A DNA stretch of 64,000 nt from Gammaproteobacteria bacterium (GCA_029245395.1 JAQWPL010000015.1:62001-126000), one strand, 5' to 3'. Positions 28,056 to 40,254 are shown, numbered from the stretch's first letter. The notes: generated from the letters alone by a model not told the origin. Translations and numbers: made by a program.

Positions 28056-29210
28056 ATGCAATACAAACCCGCCATCCTTGCCCTTGCCGATGGCTCCATA
28101 TTTCGCGGAGTCTCCATTGGTGCAGAAGGCCAGACAACTGGTGAAGTGGTGTTCAATACGGCGATGTCCGGATACCAGGAAATCCTCACTGATCCTTCCT
28201 ATGCACAACAAATTATCACCTTTACTTATCCGCACATAGGCAACACTGGTACCAATCAGGAAGACAACGAGTCAGGCAAAGTCTGGGCTTCAGGGATGGT
28301 CATTAGAGATCTACCTATGCTGGAAAGCAACTTCCGTAGTGATCAGACCTTAAGTGAATTTCTTCAGGCGAATAATGTCGTTGCCATCTGTGAAATCGAT
28401 ACTCGACGCCTGACCAGAATCCTTCGCGACCATGGCCCACTTAATGGTTGCCTGATAGCCGGGGAAATAGTGGAAAATGATAGCGCTAAGGGGGCCGAAC
28501 AGGCCTTGGCTGCGGCCAAGGATTTTCCCGGGCTGGTGGGTATGGATCTGGCCCAGGAAGTCTCCTGTAAGGAAACATACCCTTGGGAAGAAGGGTCCTG
28601 GGAATTGGGCGTTGGCCACAGCAAACCTGATCAACCTGGAGCACATCATGTCGTGGCATATGACTTTGGAGTCAAGCGCAATATTCTGCGTATGCTAACT
28701 GATCGATCCTGCAGGGTGACTGTAGTACCAGCCAAAACCCCTGCCAGCGAAGTGTTAGCAATGAAACCTGACGGTGTCTTTTTATCTAATGGTCCGGGTG
28801 ATCCTGAGCCCTGTGATTATGCAATCAGTGCTATCAAGGAGATTCTGGAAACCGGGATTCCCGTTTTTGGTATTTGCCTGGGCCACCAGTTACTGGCACT
28901 GGCCAGTGGTGCGAAAACTGTAAAAATGAAGCTGGGCCATCATGGCGCCAATCATCCTGTTCAGGAGCTTGAATCTGGCCAAGTGTTTATAACCAGTCAG
29001 AACCATGGTTTCGCTGTAGATGAGGAAAGTCTCCCTGACAATGTAAAGGCGACATACAAATCCCTGTTTGATGAATCACTGCAGGGCATCCATCTGACTG
29101 ACAAACCGGCCTTTGGTTTTCAGGGGCATCCGGAAGCAAGCCCTGGTCCCCATGACATTGCCCCGGTGTTTGACCATTTTATTGAATTAATAAGAGCTAA
29201 ACCCAACTAA
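28056..29210 (+). CDS. carA: Carbamoyl phosphate synthase small subunit CarA
   Basis: CarA is the glutamine amidotransferase subunit that supplies ammonia to CarB for carbamoyl phosphate, used in arginine and pyrimidine synthesis. The 384 residues show the N-terminal domain ([20 protein letters not shown]) and class I amidotransferase with [12 protein letters not shown] (nucleophile Cys in GICLGH) and the His-Glu pair in [12 protein letters not shown]. carB follows 23 bp later. A terminator with an overlapping short frame lies upstream. Confidence 0.98.
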   Translation: MQYKPAILALADGSIFRGVSIGAEGQTTGEVVFNTAMSGYQEILTDPSYAQQIITFTYPHIGNTGTNQEDNESGKVWASGMVIRDLPMLESNFRSDQTLSEFLQANNVVAICEIDTRRLTRILRDHGPLNGCLIAGEIVENDSAKGAEQALAAAKDFPGLVGMDLAQEVSCKETYPWEEGSWELGVGHSKPDQPGAHHVVAYDFGVKRNILRMLTDRSCRVTVVPAKTPASEVLAMKPDGVFLSNGPGDPEPCDYAISAIKEILETGIPVFGICLGHQLLALASGAKTVKMKLGHHGANHPVQELESGQVFITSQNHGFAVDEESLPDNVKATYKSLFDESLQGIHLTDKPAFGFQGHPEASPGPHDIAPVFDHFIELIRAKPN

Positions 29211-29233
29211 AGCAGCACGATTCAGCAGGTACC

Positions 29234-32200
29234 ATGCCAAAAAGAACAGACATAGAAAGCATTCTGATAATCGGCGCCGGTCCTATCATTATTGGACAGG
29301 CCTGTGAATTTGACTATTCAGGCGCACAGGCTTGTAAGGCTTTGCGTGAAGAAGGCTTCAGGATCATTTTGGTGAACTCCAATCCTGCAACAATTATGAC
29401 GGATCCGGGTATGGCTGATGCTACCTATATTGAGCCCGTGGAATGGCGTACCGTAGAAAAAATAATCGCGAAAGAAAAACCTGACGCTATCCTGCCTACC
29501 ATGGGCGGTCAGACCGCCCTTAACTGTGCTCTGGATCTCGATCGCCATGGAGTGCTAGAAAAATATAATGTCGAACTGATTGGGGCAAAAAAGAATGCTA
29601 TCGACAAGGCCGAAGACAGGGAGTTGTTTGATAATGCCATGGTTTCTATCGGGCTCGAAACTCCGAGACATTACATTGCCAATAATCTGGAAGAATCCTT
29701 TAAAGCCATGGAAAATATTGGATTTCCCTGCATTATTCGCCCGTCATTTACCATGGGTGGTAGTGGCGGAGGCATCGCTTACAACAAGGAAGAGTTTGAA
29801 GAAATCTGCAAACGTGGACTGGACCTTTCTCCCACCAATGAATTATTGATCGATGAATCCCTGATTGGCTGGAAAGAATATGAACTGGAAGTCGTCAGGG
29901 ATACAAATGACAACTGTATCATTGTCTGCAGTATTGAAAATTTTGATGCAATGGGCATCCATACCGGTGATTCTATTACGGTAGCACCGGCCCAGACTCT
30001 GACCGACAAGGAATACCAGCTCTTGCGAAACGCCTCTATTGCCGTGCTGCGGGAAATAGGTGTTGAGACGGGAGGGTCAAATGTCCAGTTTGGTATTAAT
30101 CCCGAAGATGGTCGGATGGTTGTGATCGAGATGAATCCAAGAGTATCTCGATCGTCTGCCCTTGCTTCCAAGGCAACCGGATTTCCAATTGCACGAGTTG
30201 CTGCCAAATTGGCTGTGGGTTTCACTTTGGATGAACTTAGCAATGAAATTACTGGCGGTGTGACGCCGGCTTCATTTGAGCCTACTCTGGATTATGTCGT
30301 TACCAAAATTCCACGATTTACTTTTGAGAAATTCCCCCAGGCTCCTGACCGACTGACTACGCAAATGAAATCTGTGGGGGAAGTCATGGCCATTGGCCGC
30401 ACGTTCCAGGAATCATTACAGAAAGCCCTCAGGGGAATGGAAATTGGCATCTGTGGTTTTGACCCGATTCTGGATGAGGAAGCCAGTAATGCAAAGGAAG
30501 TATTACTCAGGGAATTGAAAGATCCAGGCGCTGATCGAATACGTTATATAGGAGATGCTTTCAGAACCGGCATGTCGGTAGAGGTTCTTTTTGAGCATAC
30601 ACATATTGATCCCTGGTACCTGATTCAGATTCAGGACATCATCCGGGAAGAGCAAAAACTGGAATCACACTCCTTTGATGATCTTGATAAGGACTCTATT
30701 TTCCGTCTCAAGCGCAAAGGGTTTTCAGATCAACGTCTGGCCAGCGTAATGGGTATCACCGAAGATGAGGTCAGAAACAAGCGCCACAGTCTCGGCATTC
30801 ATCCTGTCTATAAAAGAGTAGATACCTGTGCGGCGGAATTTAGTTCCTCTACGGCTTATATGTATTCCACTTATGAAGAAGAATGTGAAGCTGACATCAG
30901 CGACAGGAAGAAAGTAATTGTCCTGGGTGGCGGTCCCAACAGAATCGGGCAGGGCATAGAGTTTGATTATTGTTGCGTGCATGCAGCTATGGCTATGCGT
31001 GAAGAGGGCTATGAAGCCATCATGGTTAACTGCAATCCCGAAACAGTATCTACCGATTTTAACGTCTCAGATCGGCTCTACTTTGAACCTGTCACCCTCG
31101 AGGATGTGCTCGAAATTGTCCGCATTGAACAACCGGACGGAGTCATTGTTCAATTCGGCGGGCAGACTCCGTTAAAGCTGGTTACTCAACTGGAAAAACT
31201 AGGTGTCCCCATAATAGGTACTCCAGCTGATGCCATAGACAGGGCGGAAGATCGAGAACGTTTCCAGACCCTGATTCAGAAACTGGATCTAAAACAGCCG
31301 CCAAACAGTACGGTCAGAAGCCTGGAAGAAGCTGTCATTGAAGCTGGAAAAATTGGTTACCCATTGGTCGTCCGACCTTCCTATGTTCTGGGCGGGCGTG
31401 CCATGGAAATTGTCTACAACGAAGCTGAACTGAAACGCTATATCAATAGTGCTGTGGATGTTTCACATGATAGCCCGGTATTGCTTGATCATTATCTGAA
31501 CTCTGCAATAGAAATGGACGTGGATGTTGTGAGTGATGGGAAACAAGTTGTAGTGGGATCCATTATGCAACATATCGAACAGGCGGGCGTGCATTCAGGA
31601 GACTCTGCATGTTCTCTGCCACCTTATAGTCTGCCGATGGACGTACAGGATAAAATCAGGGACCAGTGCATTCAGCTTGCTATTGAGCTTGGTGTCATAG
31701 GGTTAATGAATGCTCAGCTCGCCTACCAGGATGAAGAAGTTTATATTATTGAAGTTAATCCGCGTGCTTCCCGAACCGTGCCTTTTGTTTCCAAATGTAT
31801 AGGACAGTCCCTGGCTAAAATTGCGGCTAAATGCATGATAGGTATTTCCCTGGAATCACAAAAGTTCACTAAGGAGATCGTGCCGTCTTTTTATGCTGTG
31901 AAAGAGGCCATTTTCCCTTTTAACAAATTCCCGGGCGTGGATCCTATTCTTGGCCCTGAAATGAAATCTACGGGTGAAGTCATGGGGACTGGTGAAACTT
32001 TCGCCGAGGCCTATTACAAATCCCAGGGCTTGGGTGAACTTAATATACCTTTGACCGGGAAGGCTTTTATAAGCGTCAGAGAGGTCGATAAGTATGCGCT
32101 TCCCGAACTGGCCAAACATTATCATGAACTGGGATTTACTCTGGTTGCCACCAAGGGTACCGCAGATATTATCCGGGAAGCAGGGATACCAGTTGAAGCG

Positions 32201-32455
32201 GTCAACAAGGTCATGGAAGGCAGGCCTCATATCGTGGACATGTTGAAAAATGACGAGATAGACCTTATCGTAAATACAACTGAAGGGCGCCAGGCTATTG
32301 CTGATTCGGCAGCTATTCGTAGTACAGCTATACGCCATGGTGTTTACTGCACGACAACAATCGCCAGTGCCAGGGCAGTTTATGAAGCGCTGATCTTTGG
32401 CGGTGAGACTTCAGTCAATAGTCTGCAGCACCTGCACGCTGAACATCAGTCTTGA
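29234..32455 (+). CDS. carB: Carbamoyl phosphate synthase large subunit CarB
   Basis: CarB uses two ATP to make carbamoyl phosphate from bicarbonate and ammonia. The 1073 residues are full length: two homologous ATP-grasp halves, the first opening [20 protein letters not shown], the second [20 protein letters not shown], each followed by an ATP-grasp loop ([26 protein letters not shown]). The C-terminal MGS-like domain ([20 protein letters not shown], then VNTTEG) is the site where UMP and ornithine act. It is the last gene before greA (83 bp). Confidence 0.98.
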   Translation: MPKRTDIESILIIGAGPIIIGQACEFDYSGAQACKALREEGFRIILVNSNPATIMTDPGMADATYIEPVEWRTVEKIIAKEKPDAILPTMGGQTALNCALDLDRHGVLEKYNVELIGAKKNAIDKAEDRELFDNAMVSIGLETPRHYIANNLEESFKAMENIGFPCIIRPSFTMGGSGGGIAYNKEEFEEICKRGLDLSPTNELLIDESLIGWKEYELEVVRDTNDNCIIVCSIENFDAMGIHTGDSITVAPAQTLTDKEYQLLRNASIAVLREIGVETGGSNVQFGINPEDGRMVVIEMNPRVSRSSALASKATGFPIARVAAKLAVGFTLDELSNEITGGVTPASFEPTLDYVVTKIPRFTFEKFPQAPDRLTTQMKSVGEVMAIGRTFQESLQKALRGMEIGICGFDPILDEEASNAKEVLLRELKDPGADRIRYIGDAFRTGMSVEVLFEHTHIDPWYLIQIQDIIREEQKLESHSFDDLDKDSIFRLKRKGFSDQRLASVMGITEDEVRNKRHSLGIHPVYKRVDTCAAEFSSSTAYMYSTYEEECEADISDRKKVIVLGGGPNRIGQGIEFDYCCVHAAMAMREEGYEAIMVNCNPETVSTDFNVSDRLYFEPVTLEDVLEIVRIEQPDGVIVQFGGQTPLKLVTQLEKLGVPIIGTPADAIDRAEDRERFQTLIQKLDLKQPPNSTVRSLEEAVIEAGKIGYPLVVRPSYVLGGRAMEIVYNEAELKRYINSAVDVSHDSPVLLDHYLNSAIEMDVDVVSDGKQVVVGSIMQHIEQAGVHSGDSACSLPPYSLPMDVQDKIRDQCIQLAIELGVIGLMNAQLAYQDEEVYIIEVNPRASRTVPFVSKCIGQSLAKIAAKCMIGISLESQKFTKEIVPSFYAVKEAIFPFNKFPGVDPILGPEMKSTGEVMGTGETFAEAYYKSQGLGELNIPLTGKAFISVREVDKYALPELAKHYHELGFTLVATKGTADIIREAGIPVEAVNKVMEGRPHIVDMLKNDEIDLIVNTTEGRQAIADSAAIRSTAIRHGVYCTTTIASARAVYEALIFGGETSVNSLQHLHAEHQS

Positions 32456-32538
32456 AATATTGATAAGACAATTTAGCCGTAGTTTATGTCACTGCGGGAA
32501 ATGTTAGACAATCACCTGAATAAATTGAGAGAAGGGAA

Positions 32539-33015
32539 ATGCGAAAAGTACCCATGACCATTGATGGCGCTGAACGATTAAGGTCAGAGCTTAATGAACT
32601 CAAGTCTGTGCAGCGCCCGAAAATCACCCAGGATATTGCCGTGGCAAGAGAGCATGGTGATCTGAAAGAAAATGCTGAATATCATGCAGCCCGCGAACAG
32701 CAAAGTTTCTGCGAAGGTAGAATCAAGGAAATACAAGGAAAGCTTGCTGACTCAGAAATTATTGATATCAAAAACATCCCGATTACTGGGAAAGTAATAT
32801 TTGGCACTACAGTGACGCTCTACAATATTGATACAGAAAAGTCGGTGACCTATCAGATAGTGGGAGAAGACGAAGCCGATGTGAAAAATTCGAAAATTTC
32901 TGTGGGCTCTCCAATTTCACGTGCCATGATGGGAAAGGAAGAAGGGGATGAAATTACCGTCAAAGCACCCAGTGGTGATGTGGAATACGAAATAGAAAAG
33001 GTAGAGCACCTATAA
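32539..33015 (+). CDS. greA: Transcription elongation factor GreA
   Basis: GreA helps stalled RNA polymerase cleave its backtracked RNA. The 158 residues match E. coli GreA in size: an N-terminal coiled coil ([18 protein letters not shown]...[19 protein letters not shown], with the acidic tip Asp and Glu) and a C-terminal globular FKBP-like domain ([18 protein letters not shown]). GAAGGG lies before ATG 32539. The order carAB-greA-yhbY/rlmE-ftsH is the standard one. Confidence 0.97.
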   Translation: MRKVPMTIDGAERLRSELNELKSVQRPKITQDIAVAREHGDLKENAEYHAAREQQSFCEGRIKEIQGKLADSEIIDIKNIPITGKVIFGTTVTLYNIDTEKSVTYQIVGEDEADVKNSKISVGSPISRAMMGKEEGDEITVKAPSGDVEYEIEKVEHL

Positions 33016-33116
33016 AGAACACCTATAAATAGAACCTATGAATAGTGCGTTTGTAAAAGCTCGAAACGGATGAGCCGATATGGATTACCTGGGGACTGAT
33101 TTAAATAAGGGCTTAG

Positions 33117-33434
33117 TTAAATAGAGATTTGATTAAAGCGCTGGATATTGGAAAGGTGTGGTTTTAGTTCTGCTGCAGTACGGTAAATCAGGGCTATCTT
33201 GCCTATCACTTGTACTTTCGTAGCTTTTTGGGTTTTACAGATTTCTTCAATCACCGTTTTTCTGGATTCCCTGTCACCTGTCACTACCCTGATTTTTATA
33301 AGTTCGTGATCTGAGAGTGCGCGATTGATTTCAGCCTGTACGTTTTCTGTCAGATCCTGGGCAACAATCACTACTGGATTCAGGTTATGTCCTATACTGC
33401 GATAGTGACGTAAGGTTTTATTATCGAGTTTCAT
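33117..33434 (-). CDS. yhbY: YhbY-type CRM-domain RNA-binding protein
   Basis: A 105-residue CRM-domain protein with the pattern LRSIGHNLNPVV-type opening (here LRHYRSIGHNLNPVVIVAQD), LTENVQAEINRALSDHELIKI and a C-terminal GKIALIYR strand. YhbY associates with pre-50S ribosomal particles in E. coli. ATG 33434 gives the standard MKLDNKTLRHYR start; the frame extends to 33524 but without family residues. It is divergent from rlmE, the classical arrangement. Confidence 0.94.
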   Translation of the reverse strand: MKLDNKTLRHYRSIGHNLNPVVIVAQDLTENVQAEINRALSDHELIKIRVVTGDRESRKTVIEEICKTQKATKVQVIGKIALIYRTAAELKPHLSNIQRFNQISI

Positions 33435-33510
33435 TTTAGTAGTAATGTGAATAATCCAGTCGGTCTGGGAAAGGGCTGTGCATTTTACAGAAAATGAACT
33501 GGAAAAGAAG

Positions 33511-34149
33511 ATGACAAGATCCAAAAGTAGTAAGCACTGGCTGAAAGAGCATGAAGAAGACAGCTGGGTGAAACGCGCCAGAGTGGAGGGTTATCGCTCG
33601 CGTGCCAGTTACAAGCTGCTGGAGATCCAGAAATCTGACAAGTTGATCAAGCCTGGAATGACTGTAGTGGATCTTGGGGCAGCACCTGGAGGCTGGTCCC
33701 AGGTGGCAAGCAAGCTGGTTGGGAATAAGGGCAAAGTCATTGCATCTGACATTTTGCTCATGGAAGCTATACCTGAAGTCTGTTTTATTCAGGGTGATTT
33801 CACAGAAGATGCCTGCCTGCAGGCCATACTGCAAGAAATTAGGGGAAATACAGCCGCTGAAGGAGGTGCAGTAGACCTTGTAATATCGGATATGGCCCCC
33901 AATTTAAGTGGTATGGCAGCCATAGACCAACCCAGGTCGATGCAACTTGTTGAACTAGCACTGGATTTTGCCCGGATAACCCTTAAACCAGGGGGCAGTC
34001 TGCTGACCAAGGTCTTCCAGGGTGAAGGCTATGAAACACTGCACCGCCAGATAAAAAAGGAATTTTTACAGGTTTTAAGCAGGAAACCTGAAGCTTCCCG
34101 GTCTCGTTCCCGGGAATTGTATATACTGGCAAAAGGGTACAAACCCTGA
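33511..34149 (+). CDS. rlmE: 23S rRNA 2'-O-methyltransferase RlmE (FtsJ/RrmJ)
   Basis: RlmE methylates the 2'-OH of U2552 in 23S rRNA and is heat-inducible in E. coli. The 212 residues show the SAM-binding [16 protein letters not shown], the catalytic K-D-K-E frame ([10 protein letters not shown] Lys; [12 protein letters not shown] Asp; [10 protein letters not shown] Lys; [11 protein letters not shown] Glu), and the basic N-terminus. ATG 33511 is chosen over GTG 33478 on fit to the family start. Confidence 0.96.
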   Translation: MTRSKSSKHWLKEHEEDSWVKRARVEGYRSRASYKLLEIQKSDKLIKPGMTVVDLGAAPGGWSQVASKLVGNKGKVIASDILLMEAIPEVCFIQGDFTEDACLQAILQEIRGNTAAEGGAVDLVISDMAPNLSGMAAIDQPRSMQLVELALDFARITLKPGGSLLTKVFQGEGYETLHRQIKKEFLQVLSRKPEASRSRSRELYILAKGYKP

Positions 34150-34382
34150 AATTCAAGCTAAATTACGGCTTATTTCCGGCTTATTGCCAGCTAAATGCAC
34201 CGAAAACATTGAGGTTATACCCCCTAAAACACCGTTAGATGCGGTAGGCAAAGTGGGGCTTTTCATGCAAGAATTGAGGTTCTACTCCAGTTTTTACCCG
34301 GGATTTATATCTACCAGTTGAGATATGGAAGGATAAGGAAAGACCAGGTGAAATCAGGAGTCATTAAAAGAGGGTTAAGCCG

Positions 34383-36332
34383 TTGAATGATATGGCAAAA
34401 AATTTACTACTGTGGATGATTATTGCAGCTGTGCTGCTTACCGTCTTCAATAATTTCAATCAGCCTATTACTGCTGAGGAATTGGGCTATTCTGATTTTA
34501 TTCAGGAAGTCCAGCGCGGAAATATTACTGAAGTCACTATTACTGGTGGTGAGATCCATGGCACCAAAGTCAATGGCGCCCGCTTTGTAACCGTCAATGC
34601 GTACATTGATGATCCTAAACTGTTCGATGACCTGGTTTCACATGACGTCCGTGTAAGTGCTGATATGCCAGAACAGCAAAGTATATGGACCCAGTTGCTT
34701 GTGGCCTCATTCCCCATCCTGATTATCATAGCCGTGTTCATGTTTTTCATGCGACAAATGCAGGGCGGTGGTGTGGGCGGTAAAGGCGGACCCATGGCAT
34801 TCGGCAAGAGCAAGGCAAAGATGCTTAGTGATGACCAGGTTAAGGTAACTTTTGCCGATGTGGCAGGGGTTGATGAGGCCAAGGATGACGTCAAGGAACT
34901 GGTGGATTTTCTGCGCGAGCCCGACAAGTATCAGCGCCTGGGTGGGCGCATTCCTCGCGGCATACTCATGGTCGGCCAGCCTGGAACAGGTAAAACCTTG
35001 CTGGCAAAAGCGATTGCTGGCGAAGCCAAGGTGCCATTCTTTTCTATCTCAGGTTCTGATTTTGTTGAAATGTTTGTAGGTGTTGGTGCATCACGAGTGC
35101 GCGACATGTTTGATCAGGCAAAGAAACAGTCTCCCTGCATTATTTTTATTGATGAAATTGACGCTGTTGGACGTCATCGTGGTGCAGGTGTTGGTGGCGG
35201 TCATGATGAGCGTGAGCAGACACTGAACCAGCTACTGGTGGAAATGGATGGTTTTGAAGGCAATGAAGGGGTCATAGTCATTGCCGCGACTAACAGGCCA
35301 GATGTACTGGATCCAGCCCTGCTGCGCCCTGGTCGGTTTGACCGCCAGGTAGTGGTAAGTCTGCCAGACATTCGTGGCCGAGAGCAGATACTCAAGGTAC
35401 ACATGCGCAAAGTACCTATTTCAGAAGGCGTGGACGAATCTGTACTTGCCCGTGCCACTCCAGGGTTTTCTGGTGCCGATTTGGCAAATCTGGTGAATGA
35501 GGCGGCACTGTTCGCTGCCAGGTCTACCAAGAAGCGTGTCACCATGGAGGAATTTGAAAAAGCCAAAGACAAGATCATGATGGGCGCCGAGCGTAAATCA
35601 ATGGTCATGTCTGACAAGGAAAAACTGAACACCGCCTATCATGAAGCTGGCCATGCGATTGTTGGTCGCCTGGTCCCGGAGCATGATCCGGTTTATAAAG
35701 TAAGTATTATTCCTCGTGGCAGAGCACTTGGTGTCACTATGTTCCTGCCCGAAGAAGACCGATACAGCCTAAGCAAGCAGAGTATTCTCAGTCAGATATG
35801 CAGTCTTTACGGTGGGCGTATTGCGGAAGAAATAACTCTTGGTGCAAATGGGGTTACCACAGGTGCATCCAATGATATCCAGCGCGCAACTCAGATGGCT
35901 CACAATATGGTCAAGAAATGGGGACTCTCAGAGCGCCTTGGTCCATTACAGTACGATGATGAGGCAGATGAAGTATTTCTTGGCCGCTCTTCAGCAAGTG
36001 CGAATAAAGTGTTGTCATCTGATACAACCAAGGCGATAGATGAAGAAGTGCGTAATATTGTTGATACCTGCTATGCCCAAGCCAAGGAAATCCTTGTAGA
36101 AAACCGCGACAAACTTGAGGGTATGAAAGATGCCCTGATGGAATGGGAAACCATTGATGCCGGACAGATTGATGACATCATGGCAGGAAAGAAACCGCGG
36201 CCACCTGCAGGCTGGCATGATGATGATTATGGATCTGGAAAAACTGAAAGCGTGGAACCAGATGAAAAAGAAGAAAAAGGTGATAGCAAGGATTCGACAA
36301 AGCCTATTGGCGGGCCTGCCGGTGAACACTAG
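34383..36332 (+). CDS. ftsH: ATP-dependent zinc metalloprotease FtsH
   Basis: FtsH is the membrane AAA+ protease that degrades unassembled membrane proteins and regulators such as sigma-32 and LpxC. The 649 residues have two membrane segments (5-25; about 101-121) flanking a periplasmic domain, Walker A GQPGTGKT, Walker [13 protein letters not shown], the second region of homology [20 protein letters not shown], and the zinc site HEAGHA. TTG 34383 is chosen because AGAGGG sits eight bases before; ATG 34392 would be too far from it. A 233-bp untranscribed-looking gap separates it from rlmE. A terminator follows. Confidence 0.97.
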   Translation: MNDMAKNLLLWMIIAAVLLTVFNNFNQPITAEELGYSDFIQEVQRGNITEVTITGGEIHGTKVNGARFVTVNAYIDDPKLFDDLVSHDVRVSADMPEQQSIWTQLLVASFPILIIIAVFMFFMRQMQGGGVGGKGGPMAFGKSKAKMLSDDQVKVTFADVAGVDEAKDDVKELVDFLREPDKYQRLGGRIPRGILMVGQPGTGKTLLAKAIAGEAKVPFFSISGSDFVEMFVGVGASRVRDMFDQAKKQSPCIIFIDEIDAVGRHRGAGVGGGHDEREQTLNQLLVEMDGFEGNEGVIVIAATNRPDVLDPALLRPGRFDRQVVVSLPDIRGREQILKVHMRKVPISEGVDESVLARATPGFSGADLANLVNEAALFAARSTKKRVTMEEFEKAKDKIMMGAERKSMVMSDKEKLNTAYHEAGHAIVGRLVPEHDPVYKVSIIPRGRALGVTMFLPEEDRYSLSKQSILSQICSLYGGRIAEEITLGANGVTTGASNDIQRATQMAHNMVKKWGLSERLGPLQYDDEADEVFLGRSSASANKVLSSDTTKAIDEEVRNIVDTCYAQAKEILVENRDKLEGMKDALMEWETIDAGQIDDIMAGKKPRPPAGWHDDDYGSGKTESVEPDEKEEKGDSKDSTKPIGGPAGEH

Positions 36333-36356
36333 GTAACTCATCTGAGAATGTGTCAT

Positions 36357-36381
36357 AAGGAGCTCTTTCGAGCTCCTTTTT
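36357..36381 (+). terminator. Rho-independent terminator after ftsH
   Basis: AAGGAGCTC, loop TTTC, GAGCTCCTT then TTT: a 9-bp perfect stem with a T tail, 24 bases after the ftsH stop. It separates ftsH from folP. Confidence 0.9.
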
Positions 36382-36462
36382 GCTTACTGACATCTAATTT
36401 TTATTTGTTGACCTTTTATTCCATTAACAGACTAAATTTTTAAAATTGTTACCCACTAGCTT

Positions 36463-37326
36463 ATGAGTAATTCGCCTAGACTATTTAACTTTTCCGGTAA
36501 AACCCTGGACTTGTCTGAATCCCATGTCATGGGAATTTTGAATATCACACCAGATTCCTTCTCAGATGGTGGGGAATTAATGTCGGAAAATGGTGAGGTC
36601 TATTTCTCCAAAATTCTGAAACGGGTCGAGATTATCATCAAGACCGGGGCAGCTATCCTTGATATTGGTGGTGAATCCACTAGACCAGGCGCTAAAGAAG
36701 TCTCAAGTCAGGAAGAGATCAACCGGGTCATGCCTGTAGTGGAGGCAATATCGGGGAATTTTGATGTCATCATTTCGATCGATACCAGCAACCCCGAATT
36801 AATTAACCTGTGCCAGAAATCTGGCGTTGGCCTGATTAATGATGTGAGGGCATTGACCAGGAAAGGTGCCCTGGAAGCGGCAGCTGAATCTGGTTTACCG
36901 GTGTGCCTCATGCATATGCAGGGGGCGCCGGATAACATGCAAGATGCTCCAAAATACAACAATGTGGTCGAAGAAGTGACAGTGTTTCTTGAAGACAGAG
37001 TTAAAGCCTGCAATGCCGCAGGGATTGGTAATGACAGGATTCTAGTGGATCCCGGTTTCGGGTTTGGTAAAACCCTTGAACATAACCTGGAATTACTGAG
37101 CAGACTTGCCGATCTGCAGCGGTTAGAATTACCGGTATTGATCGGCATATCCCGAAAAAAAATGATTGGCTTGGTTACAGGACGCAGAGAAAAGGACAGA
37201 TTAACAGGCAGTATTGCCGCTACCGTACTAGGTGTTATGAATGGGGCAAGAATAGTGCGTACTCATGATGTGGCGGAATCTGTTGATGCATTGAAAGTAT
37301 GCAATGAAATCCTGAAAATTTCCTGA
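36463..37326 (+). CDS. folP: Dihydropteroate synthase FolP
   Basis: FolP joins p-aminobenzoate to dihydropterin pyrophosphate in folate synthesis; it is the sulfonamide target. The 287 residues show MGILNITPDSFSDGG, DIGGESTRPGAKEVS, the DVRALT segment, HMQGAPDNMQ, VDPGFGFGKTLEHNLELL and GISRKKMIG near the end. ATG 36463 has no strong ribosome-binding site. glmM follows 51 bp later, as in most gammaproteobacteria. Confidence 0.97.
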   Translation: MSNSPRLFNFSGKTLDLSESHVMGILNITPDSFSDGGELMSENGEVYFSKILKRVEIIIKTGAAILDIGGESTRPGAKEVSSQEEINRVMPVVEAISGNFDVIISIDTSNPELINLCQKSGVGLINDVRALTRKGALEAAAESGLPVCLMHMQGAPDNMQDAPKYNNVVEEVTVFLEDRVKACNAAGIGNDRILVDPGFGFGKTLEHNLELLSRLADLQRLELPVLIGISRKKMIGLVTGRREKDRLTGSIAATVLGVMNGARIVRTHDVAESVDALKVCNEILKIS

Positions 37327-37377
37327 AACAATCGGGCGTAATACGGCTTTCAATAACCAGGGCAACAAGAGAATAAA

Positions 37378-38748
37378 GTGGTGTCTAAAAAATATTTTGG
37401 TACAGATGGAATCAGGGGGGAGGTTGGTACTTACCCCATTACGCCGGATTTTGTGCTCAAGTTGGGCTGGGCAATTGGCAAGGTGTTTGCGAAAAAAGGC
37501 GGCGGGACAATCCTGATTGGAAAGGACACGCGTATCTCAGGCTATATGTTTGAATCTTCACTGGAGGCTGGTCTTACTTCTGCTGGTATGGATATCAATC
37601 TGCTGGGGCCAATGCCTACCCCTGCGGTTGCCTACTTAACACGAACCTTTCAAGCGCAGGCTGGCATAGTGATCAGTGCCTCGCACAATGCTTTTCAGGA
37701 CAACGGCATCAAGTTTTTTGCCGGAGATGGCACCAAGCTGGATGACGATATTGAATTTGCCATTGAAAAAGAGATTGAGAATGAGCTGACTACAGTTGAT
37801 TCTTCAGAAATAGGTAGAGCCTCCAGAATAGTTGATGCCAGTGGCCGGTATATTGAGTTTTGTAAAAGTACTATCCCGAGTAGCCTGAGCCTGAATGGTC
37901 TTTCCATTGTACTGGACTGCGCTAATGGGGCCACTTATCACATAGCACCAAGTGTCTTCAGAGAACTGGGTGCTCAGGTTTCAACAATAGGTACTGATCC
38001 TGACGGCCTTAATATCAACTATGAGTGTGGCTCTACCTATCCGCAACGTCTTGTTGAGAAAGTTCTTGAAGAAAAAGCAGACCTGGGTATTGCCTTTGAT
38101 GGAGACGGTGATCGCGTCATTATGGTCGATCACAAGGGAGAACTGGTTGATGGGGATGAACTAATCTATGTTATTGCCCGCTATAAACTGGGCAATAAGA
38201 GCAAAGCGATCAACACGAATGGGGATCAGGGCATTATTGGCACAGTCATGAGTAATCTTGGGCTTGAAATCGCCTTGCAGGATTTATCTATTCCTTTTGT
38301 CCGTTCCAAGGTAGGTGATCGTTATGTAATGGCTGAACTGCTGAATAAGCAATGGCTATTTGGTGGAGAATCATCCGGACACATCATTTGTCTGGATTCC
38401 ACATCCACAGGGGACGGCATTGTTTCGGCATTGCAGGTGCTAGCGGCTATGCAGAGTTTTAATGAAAGTTTGCATGATCTAAAGGAAGGCATGACTAAGT
38501 TTCCCCAGACCATGATAAATGTGAGTATCAGCAACAAGGATGGGTTGGAAGGCAATAAAGTGATTGAGGCTGCCATAAGCAAAGCTGAAAAAGAGCTTGG
38601 TAAGACTGGTCGCGTGCTATTGAGACCATCGGGCACCCAACCTGTTGTCAGGGTTATGGTGGAAGGCGAAAATGATGATCAGGTCAGGAAATTGGCAACT
38701 GAGATTTCTGAAGTTGTGGATGCTGAAATGAAACAGCATGTAGCCTGA
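37378..38748 (+). CDS. glmM: Phosphoglucosamine mutase GlmM
   Basis: GlmM converts glucosamine-6-phosphate to glucosamine-1-phosphate for UDP-GlcNAc and the cell wall. The 456 residues show [12 protein letters not shown], the phosphoserine loop [17 protein letters not shown], the metal-binding [12 protein letters not shown], and the phosphate loop [14 protein letters not shown]. Two GTG codons stand together at 37378 and 37381; either may start. The folP-glmM-tpiA-secG order is conserved. Confidence 0.97.
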   Translation: MVSKKYFGTDGIRGEVGTYPITPDFVLKLGWAIGKVFAKKGGGTILIGKDTRISGYMFESSLEAGLTSAGMDINLLGPMPTPAVAYLTRTFQAQAGIVISASHNAFQDNGIKFFAGDGTKLDDDIEFAIEKEIENELTTVDSSEIGRASRIVDASGRYIEFCKSTIPSSLSLNGLSIVLDCANGATYHIAPSVFRELGAQVSTIGTDPDGLNINYECGSTYPQRLVEKVLEEKADLGIAFDGDGDRVIMVDHKGELVDGDELIYVIARYKLGNKSKAINTNGDQGIIGTVMSNLGLEIALQDLSIPFVRSKVGDRYVMAELLNKQWLFGGESSGHIICLDSTSTGDGIVSALQVLAAMQSFNESLHDLKEGMTKFPQTMINVSISNKDGLEGNKVIEAAISKAEKELGKTGRVLLRPSGTQPVVRVMVEGENDDQVRKLATEISEVVDAEMKQHVA

Positions 38749-38909
38749 AAACAAAATCTGACAGTTTCCAGGCAATCATACATTCCATACCTGTCTGTAT
38801 TGCGTTAACCCCTGATTTTCCTAACTCTACTGCCTTGCTTTCTTGCATACAGACACCATCTTGGTTAGTATTGGCGCCCATTTTTGATGGGGTAAAACCT
38901 GGATAGGAC

Positions 38910-39662
38910 ATGCGCAAGGGCCTGATAGTAGCTAACTGGAAAATGCATGGGCAGCGGGCTAGTAACGCAGCCTTGATACATGCCTTGAATGCTGGACTGA
39001 CAAAGCAAAGTGACGTTGATATTCTGGTGTGTCCTCCGTCAATTTATCTGGAACAGATAAAAGCACTTTTGGCAGGCAGTAATATTTTATTAGGCGCTCA
39101 GAATACCCATTCTGAGGAAACTGGCGCGTATACCGGCGAAATTTCAGCCGGCATGCTGAAGGATATGGGATGTACTCATGTCATTCTTGGCCATTCCGAA
39201 AGAAGGGAATTATTCCAGGAAAGTGACGAGTTTATAGCTGGAAAATTTACTGCAGCACAAACCAGGGGGCTCATACCGATTCTCTGTGTCGGGGAAACCC
39301 TGGCTCAAAGAGAAGCTGATGAGACGGCAAACATTGTCCTGGGCCAGCTTGAAGTTGTATTGAAGCATGCAGGAGTGGTTGCGTTTGGCAATGCGGTTAT
39401 TGCCTATGAGCCTGTGTGGGCAATAGGTACGGGGTTGACCGCATCGCCAGAGCAGGCTCAGCAAGTACATGCGCTTATCCGTAACAAGATTGCCGAGCAG
39501 GATGCAGGAGTAGCAGGAGATATCAGGATTTTATATGGAGGCAGTGTCAAAGCTGACAATGCTGTCGAGCTGTTTGCCCAGCAGGATATTGATGGTGGTC
39601 TGGTAGGTGGAGCATCGTTGATCGTAGAAGAGTTTTTACGAATTTGTTCAAGTTACACATAA
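38910..39662 (+). CDS. tpiA: Triosephosphate isomerase TpiA
   Basis: TpiA interconverts dihydroxyacetone phosphate and glyceraldehyde-3-phosphate in glycolysis and gluconeogenesis. The 250 residues show VANWKMHG (catalytic Lys), VILGHSERRE (catalytic His), AYEPVWAIGTG (catalytic Glu) and the phosphate loops LYGGSVKADN and LVGGASL. The 161-bp gap before it has no clear gene or hairpin. secG follows 52 bp later. Confidence 0.98.
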   Translation: MRKGLIVANWKMHGQRASNAALIHALNAGLTKQSDVDILVCPPSIYLEQIKALLAGSNILLGAQNTHSEETGAYTGEISAGMLKDMGCTHVILGHSERRELFQESDEFIAGKFTAAQTRGLIPILCVGETLAQREADETANIVLGQLEVVLKHAGVVAFGNAVIAYEPVWAIGTGLTASPEQAQQVHALIRNKIAEQDAGVAGDIRILYGGSVKADNAVELFAQQDIDGGLVGGASLIVEEFLRICSSYT

Positions 39663-39714
39663 AGGCCAACTGCAACGAATAAGCAGTTAGCCGAAAATTA
39701 GATCAGAGAGAATT

Positions 39715-40167
39715 ATGGAATCGATAATTATTTTTGTACATGTTATTGCCGCGATAGCTATAACCGGATTAGTGTTAATCCAACAGGGCAAGGGTGCTGA
39801 TATGGGCGCATCCTTCGGTAGTGGTGCTTCGCAGACTGTTTTTGGCAGTTCAGGCAGTGGAAATGTATTAACAAGTTCAACCACGATTCTGGCTGTAATA
39901 TTTTTTGTTACCAGCCTGGGGCTGGCTGTTCTTGCCAGGCAGCAGGCTAATCTAAGTGTTGAAGACAGTGGTCTGATTGAAAACCTTGATGAGATTTCAA
40001 CACAGGTATCACTCCCAACAGGGGACGACTTTCCTGTTTTCGAAGAAATTGGCCTTGAAAGTGATATCCCAGTGCTGGATGCGGCTGATTCCGATATTCC
40101 TGAAGTGGTGCAGGATGCCCTTGAATCTGTCGGTGACATTCCTTTAACCGGAGAGGAAACAGAATAA
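39715..40167 (+). CDS. secG: Protein-export membrane protein SecG
   Basis: SecG is the small subunit of the SecYEG translocon. Two membrane helices are clear (3-20 and 52-72), separated by the conserved loop VLIQQGKGADMGASFGSGAS and followed by QTVFGSSGSGN. The 150 residues exceed E. coli SecG (110); the extra part is an acidic tail rich in Asp, Glu and Ile, probably exposed. The stop ends directly at the first base of tRNA-Leu, so mRNA and tRNA are probably processed from one transcript. Confidence 0.95.
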   Translation: MESIIIFVHVIAAIAITGLVLIQQGKGADMGASFGSGASQTVFGSSGSGNVLTSSTTILAVIFFVTSLGLAVLARQQANLSVEDSGLIENLDEISTQVSLPTGDDFPVFEEIGLESDIPVLDAADSDIPEVVQDALESVGDIPLTGEETE

Positions 40168-40253
40168 GCCGAAGTGGTGGAATTGGTAGACACGCTATCT
40201 TGAGGGGGTAGTGGCCTATGGTCGTGCCGGTTCAAGTCCGGCCTTCGGCACCA
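40168..40253 (+). tRNA. leuU: tRNA-Leu (anticodon GAG)
   Basis: An 86-nt class II tRNA with encoded CCA. Acceptor GCCGAAG pairs with CTTCGGC; the anticodon loop is CTTGAGG with anticodon GAG; a long variable arm precedes GGTTCAAGTCC. It lies straight after secG, as leuU does in E. coli. Its last 14 bases plus one A are the integration core of the element that follows. Confidence 0.97.
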
Positions 40254-40254
40254 A
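40240..40254. repeat. Attachment core at the tRNA end (attL)
   Basis: GGCCTTCGGCACCAA, formed by the T-stem/acceptor 3' end and CCA of tRNA-Leu. It is identical to 45279-45293. Confidence 0.88.
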